Assembly: GCA_905221605.1 (NCBI GenBank)
Contig: CAJNDS010002476.1
Span: 62,001 to 126,000 of the forward strand
DNA length: 64,000 bases
From: Symbiodinium natans
Taxonomy: Eukaryota; Sar; Dinophyceae; Suessiales; Symbiodiniaceae
Reading direction: 5' to 3'
Shown: positions 34,100-46,050 of the stretch, one piece after another
How the letters are laid out: every line of letters begins with the position of its first letter
How positions within the stretch are numbered: the stretch's first letter is position 1
The notes under the pieces: model-generated
What the model saw: only the letters and a program-made list of their open reading frames with translations
Database searches by the model: none
Told to the model about the DNA's origin: nothing
Translations under genes and position numbers: made by a program

Positions 34100-35993
34100 A
34101 ACTAGTTGAAACCGGTTCACTCTTAGCTCTAAGTTTAGGGTTTCGGGTTTAGGGTCCAGCACTGCGAATCTGAGATACAGTTTCTTGGACAACTGAGGTT
34201 TCGGTCCAAGTGCGCTGAAACCCGAACTCCGCCCTAAACCCTAAACCCGAAACCCGAAACCCCAAAAATTTAAACTTAACCCCAAACCCTAGACCCTTAG
34301 GATGCCAGTACGATCGGGGTTGATTGATGATTGCGGATAGTGCGGGGGGGGGGGATGATGTTTGGGGGTTTTGGGTTTAGGGTTTAGGGTTTGGGGTTTA
34401 GAGTTTTGTTGTTACAAAATTAGGACAGGACAGCCGACACCTATTCAAGAGCATCCAAAGTATTGCCCTTTGGACGTAAAAAACTTAAGAACCCCAAAAC
34501 CTACCTTCTCTGTATAGGCCTTATACTTACAAAATGCTTAGGCAACCTAGAAAGAAGTAGGGCTTTGGGTTCTAGAGGTAAGCCCCTAAACCCTAAACCC
34601 TAAACCCTAAACCCTAAACCCTAAACCCTAAACCCTAAACCCTAAACGAGTGAGGCCCTTAGCTCCTTTCTGATGGGCGTGTCTGCCTGAAAAGCTCTGT
34701 ATAGAGCCCCTCCCTTTGTCATCAAAACGTTTCGGTTTGTCAGAGATCACTTGGGCATTTCCCAAAAATAGGGGGTACCCCCTTTATACCCCAAGTAGAA
34801 TGGCATAAACCCTAAACCCTAAACCCTAAACCCTAAACCCTAAACCCTACACCCTACACCCTAAACCCTAAACCCTAAACCCTAAACCCTAAACCCTAAA
34901 CCCCAAAAACACCCCAAATATTCGTGAACCTCCACTTCGAAGAACCGCCGGCATGCACCTTGGAGGCTCTAGATTTGGGGGCCCATATGGGATTTTGCAA
35001 GTTTGGGGTTTAGGGTTTAGGGTTTAGGGTTTAGGATTTAGGGTTTAGGGTTTGGGGTTTGGGGTTTGGGGTTTAGGGTTTAGGGCTCAGGGTTTAGCGT
35101 TTGGGGTTTAGGGTTTAGGGTTTGGGGTTTGGGGTTTGGGGTTGGGGTTTAGGGTTTAGGGTTTAGGGTGTAACAAGCCACAAAGCCCTACGATCCTCCC
35201 CCAGAACACGCGACAGAGATGTGCTCGACCCTGCCCGACGCTACCCTGGTACCCTGCAGCCCCTTTGTCAAGTTTAGGTTTGGGGTTTAGAGATTAGAGT
35301 ATAGGGTTTATAGGGTTTCTAGACCCAGGAGTAACCTGGGAATTGAAAGGGTGCCCTTGTTGGTTTGAAGGGGTTTGGTACGGGAGCCCAAACCCTGAAA
35401 ATTGGGAATCAGGGCCTACTCTGGGCCCTAGCCCTAAACCCTAAACCCTAAACCCCAAACCACAAACCCTAAACCCTAAACCCTAAACCTAAGCCTAAAG
35501 AGTTGCGCGCGTGATCCCTGTGCAACCTCCGCGCTGAAGTCAAACCCTTCACGCGAATTTTATGGTTGACCCGGCTCGGCCGAAAGCTCTTCAGACGAAT
35601 GAAAGATGCTGGTTTAGGGTTTAGGGTTTGGGGTTTAGGGTTTAGGGTTTAGGGTTTAGGGCTTCGGGTTTCGGGTTTCGGGTTACTGAGTCGCTAAGCT
35701 TCGGAGGCCTGAACTCGCAGCCCACAGCGAACCCGCAAAGTCTAAGGGGGAAGAGGTAACCCCCAAACCAAACCCTGAACCCTAAACTCTAAACCCTAGC
35801 CCTAAACCCTAAACCCTAAACCCTAAACCCTAAACCCTAAACCCTAAACCCTAAACCCTAAACCCTAAACCCTAAACCCTAAACCCTAAACCCTAAACCC
35901 GGGATTCACCATGTTTCAATCTCACAAATACCGAAAGAATCCCCCTGAAACGCCCGCGGCGCTGCAAAGAAAGCCTACGCGGATCTGAGTTAC

Positions 35994-36380
35994 TTGGAGG
36001 CTCATGGTACTTACTAACCAACTGTACTTGTAACTCACCCCTTCTGCCCATTAAGTGCCGTGATCTGGTTATAAGTGCAGTCATAACTACTATTTGCTTG
36101 AGAGCCCCAAAAGAATACAGAAATAATAATCCCTAGATCACCCTTCATAAGGAAGAATATTGTGTTTATTTCTTCGGGGTTCTTAAGCAAGTAGGAGAAA
36201 ATGGTTATAAGTGCAGTTATATCTTGTTTACATGGTAGCCCAGTAACCATATTATGATAAGGGCACCCTTTTTTGGGTTGGCTATTTTATAAGGGAAACC
36301 ATTAACCCTTAACCCTCAACCCTAAACCCTAAAGGGTACCACTGGGCTGCCAAGTTTATAAGTCAAACGAACCTCCAAGT
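35994..36380. mobile_element. Nested element A containing J and D
   Basis: Element A starts at 35994 and is resumed twice. J is inserted at about 36088-36196; D is inserted at 36233-36352 and itself holds a short telomere-type block (about 36302-36334). Order of events: A first, then J and D, then the array. Confidence 0.82.
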
Positions 36381-36487
36381 ACTTTCCACCCAGGGCGCCA
36401 GATGTACCCCCTGATTTAAAGAAAATACATGAGAAACCCGATGTTTAAGGCTTATATAGGGTTTTAGGGTTTAGGGTTTAGGGTTTA

Positions 36488-36628
36488 GCAGGTCTGCTCC
36501 TTAACTAAGGGTATCTCGGGGTCTTTGGGTACGGCAACCCACAACTGCTTGCAGGACTTCTCGATGACAGGCTCGTGCCAGCCCAAGAGTCGGGTGGGCA
36601 AGCAACGTGACACGGAGCTCTCCAGGAA
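36488..36628 (-). CDS. Exon-like ORF, 47 codons
   Basis: The minus frame reads FLESSVSRCLPTRLLGWHEP, VIEKSCKQLWVAVPKDPEIP, LVKEQTC. Distinctly protein-like and non-repetitive. It probably follows the 36683-36895 island on the same strand. Unrecognised. Confidence 0.48.
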
Positions 36629-36682
36629 CCCTAAACTCTATACCTAAACCCTAAACCCTAAACCCTAAACCCTAGACCCTAG

Positions 36683-36895
36683 CTGGTGCCCTCGAATCTC
36701 GGCCGAGGCGGGGGTGCAAGCCTTTGCTTGGCTTCTACTGCGCTGACTCCTTGTGAGTCCATGCAATTTTTGGCCTGTTGGGGCCGCTTTTGAACAGAAC
36801 GGCTTCGTGCTGTTGTGCATACACTCGAGGTGCTGCAGACACAAGTCTATGACAGTATCAGAACTAAGCTGGAGGGCCCGTGAAGGTGCTTGCCT
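36683..36895 (-). CDS. Exon-like ORF, 71 codons
   Basis: The minus frame reads RQAPSRALQLSSDTVIDLCL, QHLECMHNSTKPFCSKAAPT, GQKLHGLTRSQRSRSQAKAC, TPASAEIRGHQ without stops. Element F follows on the plus map. One of the longest clean frames in the window. Unrecognised. Confidence 0.48.
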
Positions 36896-36984
36896 GAGGT
36901 GGGGGTCTCCGAAAGTCGGGATACCTTATAGGGGTTCTTTCTAATTGCAAGGGGATCCTACTTTTTGGGCGGGTCCCCTGCTTT

Positions 36985-37190
36985 AGTAAACTCCCCGATG
37001 CCAATCAGAGAGCAACCCTCGAATGTCGGACTGCCACTCTGGGCGTGCGAACCGTCGGATGTCAACCGGCCCGGGCGTTGTGAAAGCGTGCGCGGCTGGA
37101 TGGTTTGGGAATATGCGAGGGGTTCTTGCTTTCTGGCTGATCGTGCTCGTGATGCTCTTGGCCTACTCATGTTCTATTCGCTTCTAAGAA
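36985..37190. CDS. GC-rich island open in several frames
   Basis: About 200 bp open in at least two plus frames and one minus frame. One plus frame ends in a hydrophobic helix (VLAFWLIVLVMLLAYSCS) before a stop. The minus frame (SRPRASRARSARKQEPLAYS) has an ATG. I cannot choose between them. Bounded by element F and a palindromic element at about 37185-37312. Confidence 0.3.
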
Positions 37191-38397
37191 AAACCACCCT
37201 CCCCTCCCCGCCCAGTGGGGGGGCTAATGTTATACGGGCTTGTTTTCTATTGTATAAGGAGCCAGACCGCTTTGGGTCTGTGGGCTGGTTGATTTTTAAG
37301 GGTGGTTTACGGTTTAGGGTTTAGGGTTTAGGGTTTAGGATTGGGGGGCGGGGGTATACTTGAGTTGCGATGTGTAGTGACTATGGTATAGTGTGCTTTA
37401 GGGTTTAGGGTGTAGGGTTTAGGGGTTAGGGTTTAAGGGTTTGGGGTTAAGGGCTTGGGGTTTGGGGTTTAGGGTTTAAATGCACATATTTCCTATAGTT
37501 TAAGGCGCCTTGTAGAGGTCCAGAATTTAACTCAACCACCCTCACAAGGAAGCTTGGTTGCCACCGGAGACCCCAGTAAAAAAACTGGGCATACCCTACC
37601 CCTTCTCTGGTTTAGGGTTTAGGGTTTAGGGTTTAGGGTTTAGGGCTTAGGGTTTAGGGTTTAGGGTTTAGGGTTTAGGCCACAAATCGTAATGAAGCCA
37701 GAACTGCATCAAGAACCCCCCACATGGACAGGTGCTGCAACAACGGCTGCGGTCTGGGCAGGCGGTGGGAGTTGCAGGCCTGTAGGGTTTAGGGTTTAGG
37801 GTCTAGGGTTTAGGGTTTAGGGTTTAGGTTTAGGGTTTAGGGTTTAGGGTTTAGGGTTTAGGGTTTAGGGTTTAGGGTTTAGGGTTTAGGGTTTAGGGTT
37901 TAGGGTTTAGGGTATGAGTGACTAGGATGGCCCCCCTAAAACCCTCAAAAAGATATTCCTGAAGATGATCCTCTTCAACCCCAATAAGGGAAAATATAAG
38001 ATGTTCTAAGGGTCTACCGAGGTGATGGTTTCGGGTTTGGGGTTTAGTTTTAGGGTTTAGGGTTAAGGGTTTAGGGTTTGGGGTTTGGGGTTTGGGGTTT
38101 GGGGTTTGGGGTTGGGGTTTGGGGTTTGGGTTTTGGGGTTTGGGGTTTGGGGTTTGGGGTTTGGGGTTTGGGGTTTGGGGTTTGGGATTTGGGGTTTGGA
38201 ATTTGGGGTTTGGCAACCATCCTCCCTTGATGACAAGAACGCTGGAGCCTGGGACTCAAGCCCTCGGAAGTAACTAGACCCAAACCCCCGATCCTTAGCT
38301 TATTCTAGGGTTGAGGGTTTAGGGTTTAGGGTTCAGGGTTTAGGGTTTCAGGTTTGGGGTTTAAGGTTCGGGGTTCCGGATAAAAACTCGAAACAGC

Positions 38398-38592
38398 CCC
38401 ATCTCACCGCTACCCGCACCCCAGCAAGGCGCGCGGACCTGCCCAAGCATCGCACTCAAAAGCAGGGTCCTCACTCCCGGCTGCTTGAGGTTTCGGGCTC
38501 AGGGTGCAGGACGGGACCTTGAATTGAGAAGTATCATCCAGCAGCATCGTAGATGCAGGCGGCCGACATCGTGACCGGCACGTCATATGCAC
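38398..38592 (-). CDS. Exon-like ORF, about 60 codons
   Basis: The minus frame from a TGAG|GAGTGC border reads MTCRSRCRPPASTMLLDDTS, QFKVPSCTLSPKPQAAGSED, PAFECDAWAGPRALLGC and ends at G|GTAGCGG. A plus frame is also open. Unrecognised. Confidence 0.38.
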
Positions 38593-38724
38593 TCCTCAGG
38601 TACGCAGGGATGCAAGACGAGAACACCCCCACATCATGCAATGTAGGGGTCGGAATAATTACTAGCAGTATTTCCCTATGGTCCCTTTGCAATTACACTG
38701 TACTGACCCCCCCAAAACCCTGTT

Positions 38725-39090
38725 CTAGTTATTCAGGCCCCTATAGTAGACCTTTCCCATGTCTCTCAGTGACATGGCTTGACAGTCCCAATCCTTGGCC
38801 CAGTCCCCGGCCCAAAAAACTACCCTTTCTTTCTGGGTTTTAAATTTCAACATTCGGGAAGGTTCAACACTTTCGTGCTGCAACGGACAGAGTTTCGGAA
38901 AAGACTCCTCGACGTCTTTCAATACGCAAAAAACCAGGGAACTCTGAGGGAAGGCAGCAGGAAGAGAGCCAGAGAGAATATTCAGAGATTCAAGTGCACA
39001 TGTCACAGGTGGAAGTTCTTCTACCATTTGCTTAAGAACCCCCCCCCCAAAAAAAAAAAAAACAATATATTCTTCCTTAGGGCAACATAG
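38725..39090. CDS. Overlapping 100-codon ORFs on both strands
   Basis: Minus 39027-38725 (FCVLKDVEESFPKLCPLQHE) and plus 38779-39090 (TEFRKRLLDVFQYAKNQGTL, REGSRKRARENIQRF). The plus frame runs into element J. Both are long for this window; only one can be real. Neither is recognised. Confidence 0.3.
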
Positions 39091-39139
39091 GGACTAGTAT
39101 CTTCTAATTTTTCTGTGGGTTCCTAAGCAAAAATCTTAT

Positions 39140-41050
39140 TTAAAAATGTTTTTCGACACACATGCGGCTGGCCCCTTAAGAGGGTTTCCGATCGTGATAC
39201 CCTCAAGTCTCCAAGGACGCCCATTCTTTATAGTTTTCGGGCCCAAAGGCCTGATTCTAAAAGGTTTCGGGGTGATGTTGGGCCTAAGGAACTGAAGGGT
39301 GGATTTCTTAAAAGAATTGCGGGTTTAGGGTTTAGGGTTCAGGCTTTGGGGTTTAGTGTTTAGGGCTTAGGGTTTAGGGTTTAGGGAGCCTTTTTGTGCA
39401 ATTTGCAAGGTTGTCCGGCATTTTTTGTGCCTAAGGGAAGACGAAAGGATGGAATTCATTTTTCTTGCCGAAGGGGTGTAGCTGAACTCTTGCCGCTGTC
39501 TCCGGAGAAGGCCTCTTTGTTTCCCTCCTGAAAGAATCCAGACGAGGCTCTAAACTCAAAACTCCTGACCTGCAGGGCTATCCGGAATCTACCTGGAGGT
39601 TCATGGTACCTATTAGAAACTAATCACAACTGAATCATAATTAACCTGTACTTCTAAGTGTACTTATAAAGATATTGGGGCACTTGAGGGGCTTATAAGT
39701 GGGTTATAAGTACAGTTATAAGTGGCTAATAAGTACCGGTGCAATTTAAAGCCCCGGAAGAGGCCTCGAAGAGGCCTCGGACCCCTCCCAGGGTTTAAGG
39801 TTTAGGGTTTAGGGTTTAGGGTTTAGGGAAGCCAGCGCTGGAACAAATCCTGGTGGTGGGGGGTGGCGTGGGGGGTATTCAAGCGATCGCAAGATTCGTT
39901 GATGTTCGCATGTCATACAAGAAACAGAACCCGGTTCACAAGTTCTTTTGGGCAAAGCATTGCAGCAGTTCTGTGCAAAGATGACTTCAGTGCCGTGCCA
40001 CTGTTCCTTTGCCGGATGCGAGGTCTTAAGCCAGCATGCCCCCCTAACCCTAAACCCTAAACCCTAGACCTGAACCCAACTCTAAGGAATTTGGCAGGCC
40101 AGCGAAGAGCAGTAAAAGCAACAGATCCCGCGCCGTTGTTTCCATACCTTTGCGGTGGTGAGCCCTGAGCACATCTTATTGTTTACAGTTGAAGGGTTTT
40201 TGCTTTAACTTTAGGCTGTAGGGTTTTAGGGTTTAGGGTTTCAGGGGTTTTAGGGTAGAAGGGCTTGGGGGTTTTAGGGTTTGGGCTTCGGGCTTAGCTA
40301 CCGATAACTGAAAGCAATCCAAAATACGGTGTGGAGCTACTTTAGTGGCATTGAAGTGAAAAGCCAGCCGCCCGCGGGATGCGGCGGTTTCCGAAATTAG
40401 GGCGACCTTGATGGGGTCACATTATGAGGGAATCCCTACTTTTTGTCGATTATAGGGGTCTCCTATTTTCCTAAATCCTAAACTCAGGGCGCCTAGGCCG
40501 CCCTGTATGAAGGGGGGGGGGGGGCGGCGGCGCTTAAGCCCTTCGACCTCGATGGCGCAAGCCCTGGTCCGGAAATAAAGATCCTAAACACACAGGTCAT
40601 GCCTGGAGGGCAGGGGGGGGCCCCAGCCCCCCTGCCCAAGGACCAGCACGCCTCAGGCCAGGCGGGGTGCCTGTTTCCGGGCCGCTTGCTGGGCCCCCTG
40701 GACCGGGCCTGGGCCTTTCTGAAACCTGGGCCGGGCCTCCCTTGGACCCCCTAGGGGCTGTCTGCATTGCACCCTCGCTTTGCTGGTTGCCCCCGGGCTT
40801 TTTTTGTGAACCTGAACCAGGCTGACGACCACCGTGACGGACTGAAGAAGTTTTATGGAAAGTAGGCGGTTGGCTTGAGTTTAGGCCAAAACCCTAAACC
40901 CTGAACCCTAAACCCTGAATCCTAAACCCTAAACCCTAAACCCCCATTATGCTAGTCTCCAAACCTCGAAATGCAGCCACGGCTCCACGCATTGAAGCCA
41001 AGTGAACATCGATCGGCTGCGACGAGTGCTGCTGGGCGGTGGCATCCTAA
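39140..41050. other. Mixed region, no gene assembled
   Basis: Contains plus-open islands (about 39395-39530 and 39850-40040), an element A copy, element F remnants and a GC-rich, hairpin-prone stretch at 40590-40760. Nothing recognised. Confidence 0.5.
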
Positions 41051-42487
41051 GGGAGACTTGGAGGTTCATGGTACTAATTAACCAATTACTTTGGGGGGTT
41101 TCGGGTTTCGGGTTTCGGGTTTAGGGTTTAGGGTTTAGGGTTTAGGGGTGCCTATTAACCAGTTATAACTGTAGTTATAACCCACATATATGCCCCTTAA
41201 GTGCCCTAAGATGGTTATAAGTACAGTTATAAGTACAGTTTATAAGTAGTTGCTAAGTACCATGAATCTCCAAGCAGGATTGCGGTTGAGCATGGTGGCT
41301 TCAGGGTGTAGAGGGTAAACGGGCTTCGGGTCAGGGGCCCTAAGCCCTAAACCCTAAACTTGACGGTATAGGATTACAACGGCTTGCGCCCCTAAACCCT
41401 AAAAGCCTACCAGCGCTGTGTCTGCTGGCAAAGCCCTGAGACCCTAAACCCTAAACCCTAAACCCTAAACCCTAAACCCTGAAACCATAAAGTTGAACCT
41501 AGCATGGCTCAGGGCTTCTAGAGTGCTTCGGTCTAAACGTTTTAAGGGTTTAGGATTTCGGGTTCAGCCTTTTAAGGGTTTAGGGTTTAGGGTTTAGCCT
41601 TCTGAGGGCTGAAGGTCGAGGGTTTGCAGGGTTCAGCCTCGGAAGGGTTTACGGTTTAGGGCTTAAGGATTTAGGGTTTAGGGTTTAGGGCTTTGGGGGA
41701 GAGCGTTTAGGCCCTAAACCCTAAACCCTAAACCCTGAACCTTAAACCCTAAACCCTAAACCCTAAACTCTAAACCCCGTTCAAGGTTTAGGAGTTCACC
41801 AGCTAGTATGCTTTGGGGCTTTGGGGTTTGAGGCTTCTGGGGTGGGAGGCTGTGCTGGTCTCGACTCATGGCTATGCTAGCCTTGGAGTACGGAACCCCA
41901 ACCCCTACTTGGAGGTTCAGGGTAGTTATAACCCCAGTCATAACTGTACTTATAAGACCCCAAGCCGTAAGCCCCGAAGAAAAAAAATAGTTTGGGTTCG
42001 GGGTACACGGTGTAGGGCTTGTTTGCCCTCTGTATACCGCCCATCAAAGCACCGTGAAGTTTTTAGATGAAGCAGCGGGAAGCTTGTGAAGCGTCTTTGA
42101 TTAAAGCTGCGTGCTCCATCGCAGCCTTCCTGTCTACAGTAAGTACAGTCTATTCCGTGGGAGTGCACTCCGAACTGGGCACTTACAAAACCACACCTAG
42201 CCCGGACGCTCGCTGCATTTAGGGTTTAGGATTTCCATGGTTTAGGATTAAGAACCCTCAACCCTAAACTGGCCCTAAACCCTGAACCCTAAAATGGCCG
42301 TAAAACGCTAAACCCTAAAACAAAAGGAACTGGCCCTAAACCCTAACCCTCAACCCTGAACCCTAAGCCCCAAACCCACAAAAACAAAGGAATAACCCAG
42401 TTAAAACCCTAAACCCTAACTGGCCCTAAACCCTAAACACTAAACCCTATATAAACCCTAAACCCTAAACCCTAAACCCACAAAAAC

Positions 42488-42607
42488 CAGACAACCCATC
42501 TGCCTGCCCAGGCGCGTGATCTCGGAGATCAAGCCCCCAATCACCTCGCTTTTCTCCGAGGGAACCCAACCATCCACATCCAAGTCGTCGCTGTCCTCTT
42601 CCAGAGT
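42488..42607 (-). CDS. Exon-like ORF with GT donor, acidic then helical
   Basis: The minus frame reads LEEDSDDLDVDGWVPSEKSE then VIGGLISEITRLGRQMG, ending CTG|GTTTTTG. An internal GAAGAG|GACAGC could be the acceptor (AG|GA). Highly protein-like. Family unknown. Confidence 0.5.
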
Positions 42608-43734
42608 TGGGGGTTTAGGGTTTAGGGTTTAGGGTTTAGGGTTTAGGGTTTAGGGTTTAGGGTTTAGGCTCAGGGCTTAGGGTCCCTAAGCCTTAAACAC
42701 CCTAAACCCTAATTAAACACCTCAGACCCGAAACTCTGTACACTCAACCAGCTAGACTGATTGGCTGGGCCAAGCGGTTTGGAAAGTTCTCTTTGAGGTG
42801 TCTTGGTCCATGGGCCCAAACTCAAGAGTATCCAGGGGCTGTACCTTGGACCCCTAACGTTGTACCCTTGGGTTTTGAGGACCCGTCTAAAAAGTCCTTA
42901 AGGTAGAACGAGGTCCATATTACCGTAAACCCTAAACCCCAAACTCCAAACCCTAAGCCCTAAGCCCTAAACCCTAAACCCTAAACCCAAAACCCTAAAC
43001 CCTACACCTGAACCCTAAACCCTAAACCCTCTTCAAAGATCCTTAAGGTACATCCTCTAGGAGTCCTTAGGGGTGCGAGTCTTAATCCTTTGATCTTTGA
43101 GGTGTCTTGGTCAATGGGCCCAGACTCAAGAGGGTTTAGGGGTTAGGGTTTGGGGTTTAGGGTTTAGGGTTGAGAGTTCAGATGTCAGTGGCCCAATGGC
43201 TGTTGGTTTGGGGTTTTGGGCTTCCTCAGAAGGCAACTACATCGCTTACAACACGGGCCCTAAAATATAATTGCAGGGAAGGATGCCTTTTCCTAGACCC
43301 AAGAGTAACCTAGGAATAGGGTTTAGGGTTTAGGGCTTAGGGTTTGGGGTTTAGGGTTTAGGGTTTAGGGTTTAGGGTTGAGGACCCAAGAGTAGCCTAG
43401 GAATTACACGGGTGCCCATTTTGGCTTTGGGGTTTAGGGTCCAGCATCTCAAGTAAAAGCATTCTAGTCAACCAATTGATGGGAAAAATGCCCACCTGCC
43501 TAAAGAATTCGAGGACGTTGACGTCTAAACAAATTCCTCTACATGCGCAACACGCACCCTATCTATAACGTATTGCCCTGGAAGCCTAACCCAAGAACCC
43601 TAAACCCTAGGATTGTACCCCTAAACCCTAAACCCTAAACCCCAAAACCCTAAACCTTAAACCCTAAACCCTAAACCCTAAGCCCTGAATCCGAACCCCA
43701 GGGCCTGAACCCTAGGCCGATTCACCGAATTTGG

Positions 43735-43910
43735 AACAACACCGGCGCCCAGAAACTAACAACTGAACAACACCGGTGCCCAGAAACAGGTTTAGGGTTT
43801 AGGGTTTAGGGTTTAGGGTTTAGGGTTTAGGGTTTAGGGTTTCGGGCCCAGAAACCGATACTTGAACAACACCGGTGCGGTTTGAACAGCACCGGCGCCC
43901 GATTGACCGG
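43735..43910. repeat. Short tandem repeat (acaacaccggcgcccagaaac) split by an array
   Basis: Four to five imperfect copies of a roughly 22-bp unit; a TTTAGGG array is inserted at about 43790-43850 with repeat units on both sides. Confidence 0.8.
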
Positions 43911-43986
43911 AATTTGCACGGCGTTTAAATACAGGAAAGAGATGGTCTTAGGGATCTGAACCCGAACACCCCAAAACCCTAAACCC

Positions 43987-44082
43987 GGAACCACCGGCCT
44001 GCTCTATGTGCACAGGGCTCAGAGCGGGTGGCTTGGAAAATCCTGGGGAAGCGCTGTTGCTCACCTGCAGCGGAGATGCAGG
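43987..44082 (-). CDS. Exon-like island
   Basis: The 32-codon minus frame reads PASPLQVSNSASPGFSKPPA then LSPVHIEQAGGS. It follows the TTTAGGG/CCCTAAA-rich stretch at 44.1-44.2 kb. Unrecognised Pro/Ser-rich segment. Confidence 0.38.
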
Positions 44083-44639
44083 GGTTAAGGGTTTTTAGGG
44101 TGTTAACTAAAAAGCCCTGAACCCTAAACCCTAAACCCTAAACCCTAAGCCCTAAACCCTAAACCCTAAACCCTAAATTCGGGTTCAGGACTTTAGGAGA
44201 GTTCGAGGGTGTTGCTCGGACGTAGGACCTTAGCGCTCTGTGCTTCAGGGTGTACCTGCGACTCCCTTTACCTACAGTTTCAGGTTCAGGGTTTAGGGTT
44301 TAGGGTTTATAGGGTTTAGGGTTTCGGGTTTAGAGGGTTTATAGGGTTTGGGTTTATAGGGTTATAGGGTTATAGGGTTATAGGGTTTAGGGCTTAGGGT
44401 TTAGGGTTTAGGGTTTAGGGTTTAGGGTTTAGGGTTTAGGGTTTACGGTTTAGGGTTTAGGGTTTAGGGTTTAGGGTTTAGGGTTTAGGGTTGGGATGTT
44501 TCCTGAATAGCGATTCTAGTACTCCACATCATAATCCCTATCAAGGACTGTTAGTATAAGGGGGAACATCCCAAGTAGTTGCTACTAAACTGTAGGCAAA
44601 TGAGAGTTGCAGGTAGGTCTTCAGCTTCAGGGTTTTTTT

Positions 44640-44776
44640 AGGGTCAGGGTGTGGGGTTTAGGGTTTAGGGTTTAGGGTTTAGGGTTTAGGGTTTAGGGTT
44701 TAGGGTTTAGGGTTTAGGGTTTAGGGTTTAGGGTTTAGGGTTTAGGGTTTAGGGTTTAGGGTTTAGGGTTTAGGGA
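44640..44776 (-). repeat. TTTAGGG array
   Basis: About 18 heptamers; another long TTTAGGG domain with TATAGGG variants lies just upstream at 44290-44492. Confidence 0.93.
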
Positions 44777-45960
44777 GCCAGGGTGCGCGTGAGAGTTCAT
44801 GGCCGTCATGAAGGGTTCTCAAAGGAGGAACTCGGAGGCCCCTAAACCATGCACAAAACCCCAGAACCCTCGTCCCAAACCCTAAACGCTAAACCTAAAC
44901 CCTAAACCCTATGTAAACCCTAAACCCTAAACCCTAAACCCTAAACCCTAAACCCTAAACCCTAAACCCTAAACCCTAAACCCTAAACTCGCGGCCTTGA
45001 CGCTCTGCGCGTGCGGGCAGGAGTCCGAGCGTTCCACCTTGGGGTCTTGTCATGGGTTCCCCCTACTTAGGGTTTAGGGTTTAGGGTTTAGGGTTTAGAG
45101 TTTCGGGTTTACCCCCCCCCCCCCACCCCCAGGTTGCCCCCCATAGGTAAAGGCTATTTAGGGAGAATGAAGCCTAATTAAGGCTATTTAAGGGGGGAAC
45201 CTAGCGGACTATTGTTTGGGTTGTTTTTTGGGTTTTTAATGGCATCTAGGGCTTGGGGTTTGGGGGTTCGGGCCTTGGGTTTAGGATTTAGGGTTTCGGG
45301 TTTAGGATTTCGGGTCTAGGGTCTAGGATTTAGCTGCCCTCTAAACTTAAAAAGCCAGGTCACCTTTTGGAGTGTTTAGGGTTTTTTGATCTACCCATAG
45401 GTAGAAGGCGCCGCGTTATAATCGAGCTGACAAGGGACCGCACTTTCAAGAACTAACCACATGGATTGCAGTCAGACTCCCAGCCTACTCGAGCAGAACA
45501 CAACCCAAAGCCCCAAACCCTACTTAGAGGTTCATGGTTACCTATCAGTAGGGGTAGCTAAGTACCCTATTCTGCGTAGGGCACGAAAACCTGTATTTAT
45601 AACTACGCATGAACCTCCAAGCAAGCCACCCTGCAAGCACACCCACTCCAGAGTTCTTTCGGCCTGCTGACTCCACCAAGCTTCCCATAATTGCAGTAAA
45701 GACAAGACAGGTGCTGGACTAAACCCTAAAGCCAGCCGGGCGACATTGCAGGGAGTCGTATCCTGCCCAGGCGAAATATTGATGTCCTGGACAAAGAGAG
45801 CTTTGGGTTCTTCTAGGTTCGTAAGAGAGGGGGTTTAGGGTTTAGGAAAGTTTATGGTTTAGGGTGCTTGTAGGGTCCTTAAGGGAGGGGGTTCATGGTG
45901 GGTAGATACCCAGGGAACCTCGGACGGGGCAGGAGTCCATGACGGGGTTCTAAGTCCGTC

Positions 45961-46050
45961 TTGGGATGTTCCCCTTATACTAACAGTCCTTAGTAGGGAT
46001 TAGAGTACCCTCTACTATCATCCCCATTAAGGACTGTTAGTACAAGGGGG
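45961..46050. mobile_element. Element H, representative copy
   Basis: Ends tgggatgttccccttatact and tagtacaagggggaacatcc, nearly perfect inverted repeats. Copies: 30196-30357 (split by an array), 30431-30527, 44503-44571, 49737-49813, 54212-54415, about 61845-61908. Confidence 0.88.

Noticed and set aside
37893-38283. Long ORFs rich in NPKPQTPNPKP or GFGVWGLG
   Set aside because: Direct translations of the heptamer repeat; all frames of a 7-bp repeat without stops give such peptides.
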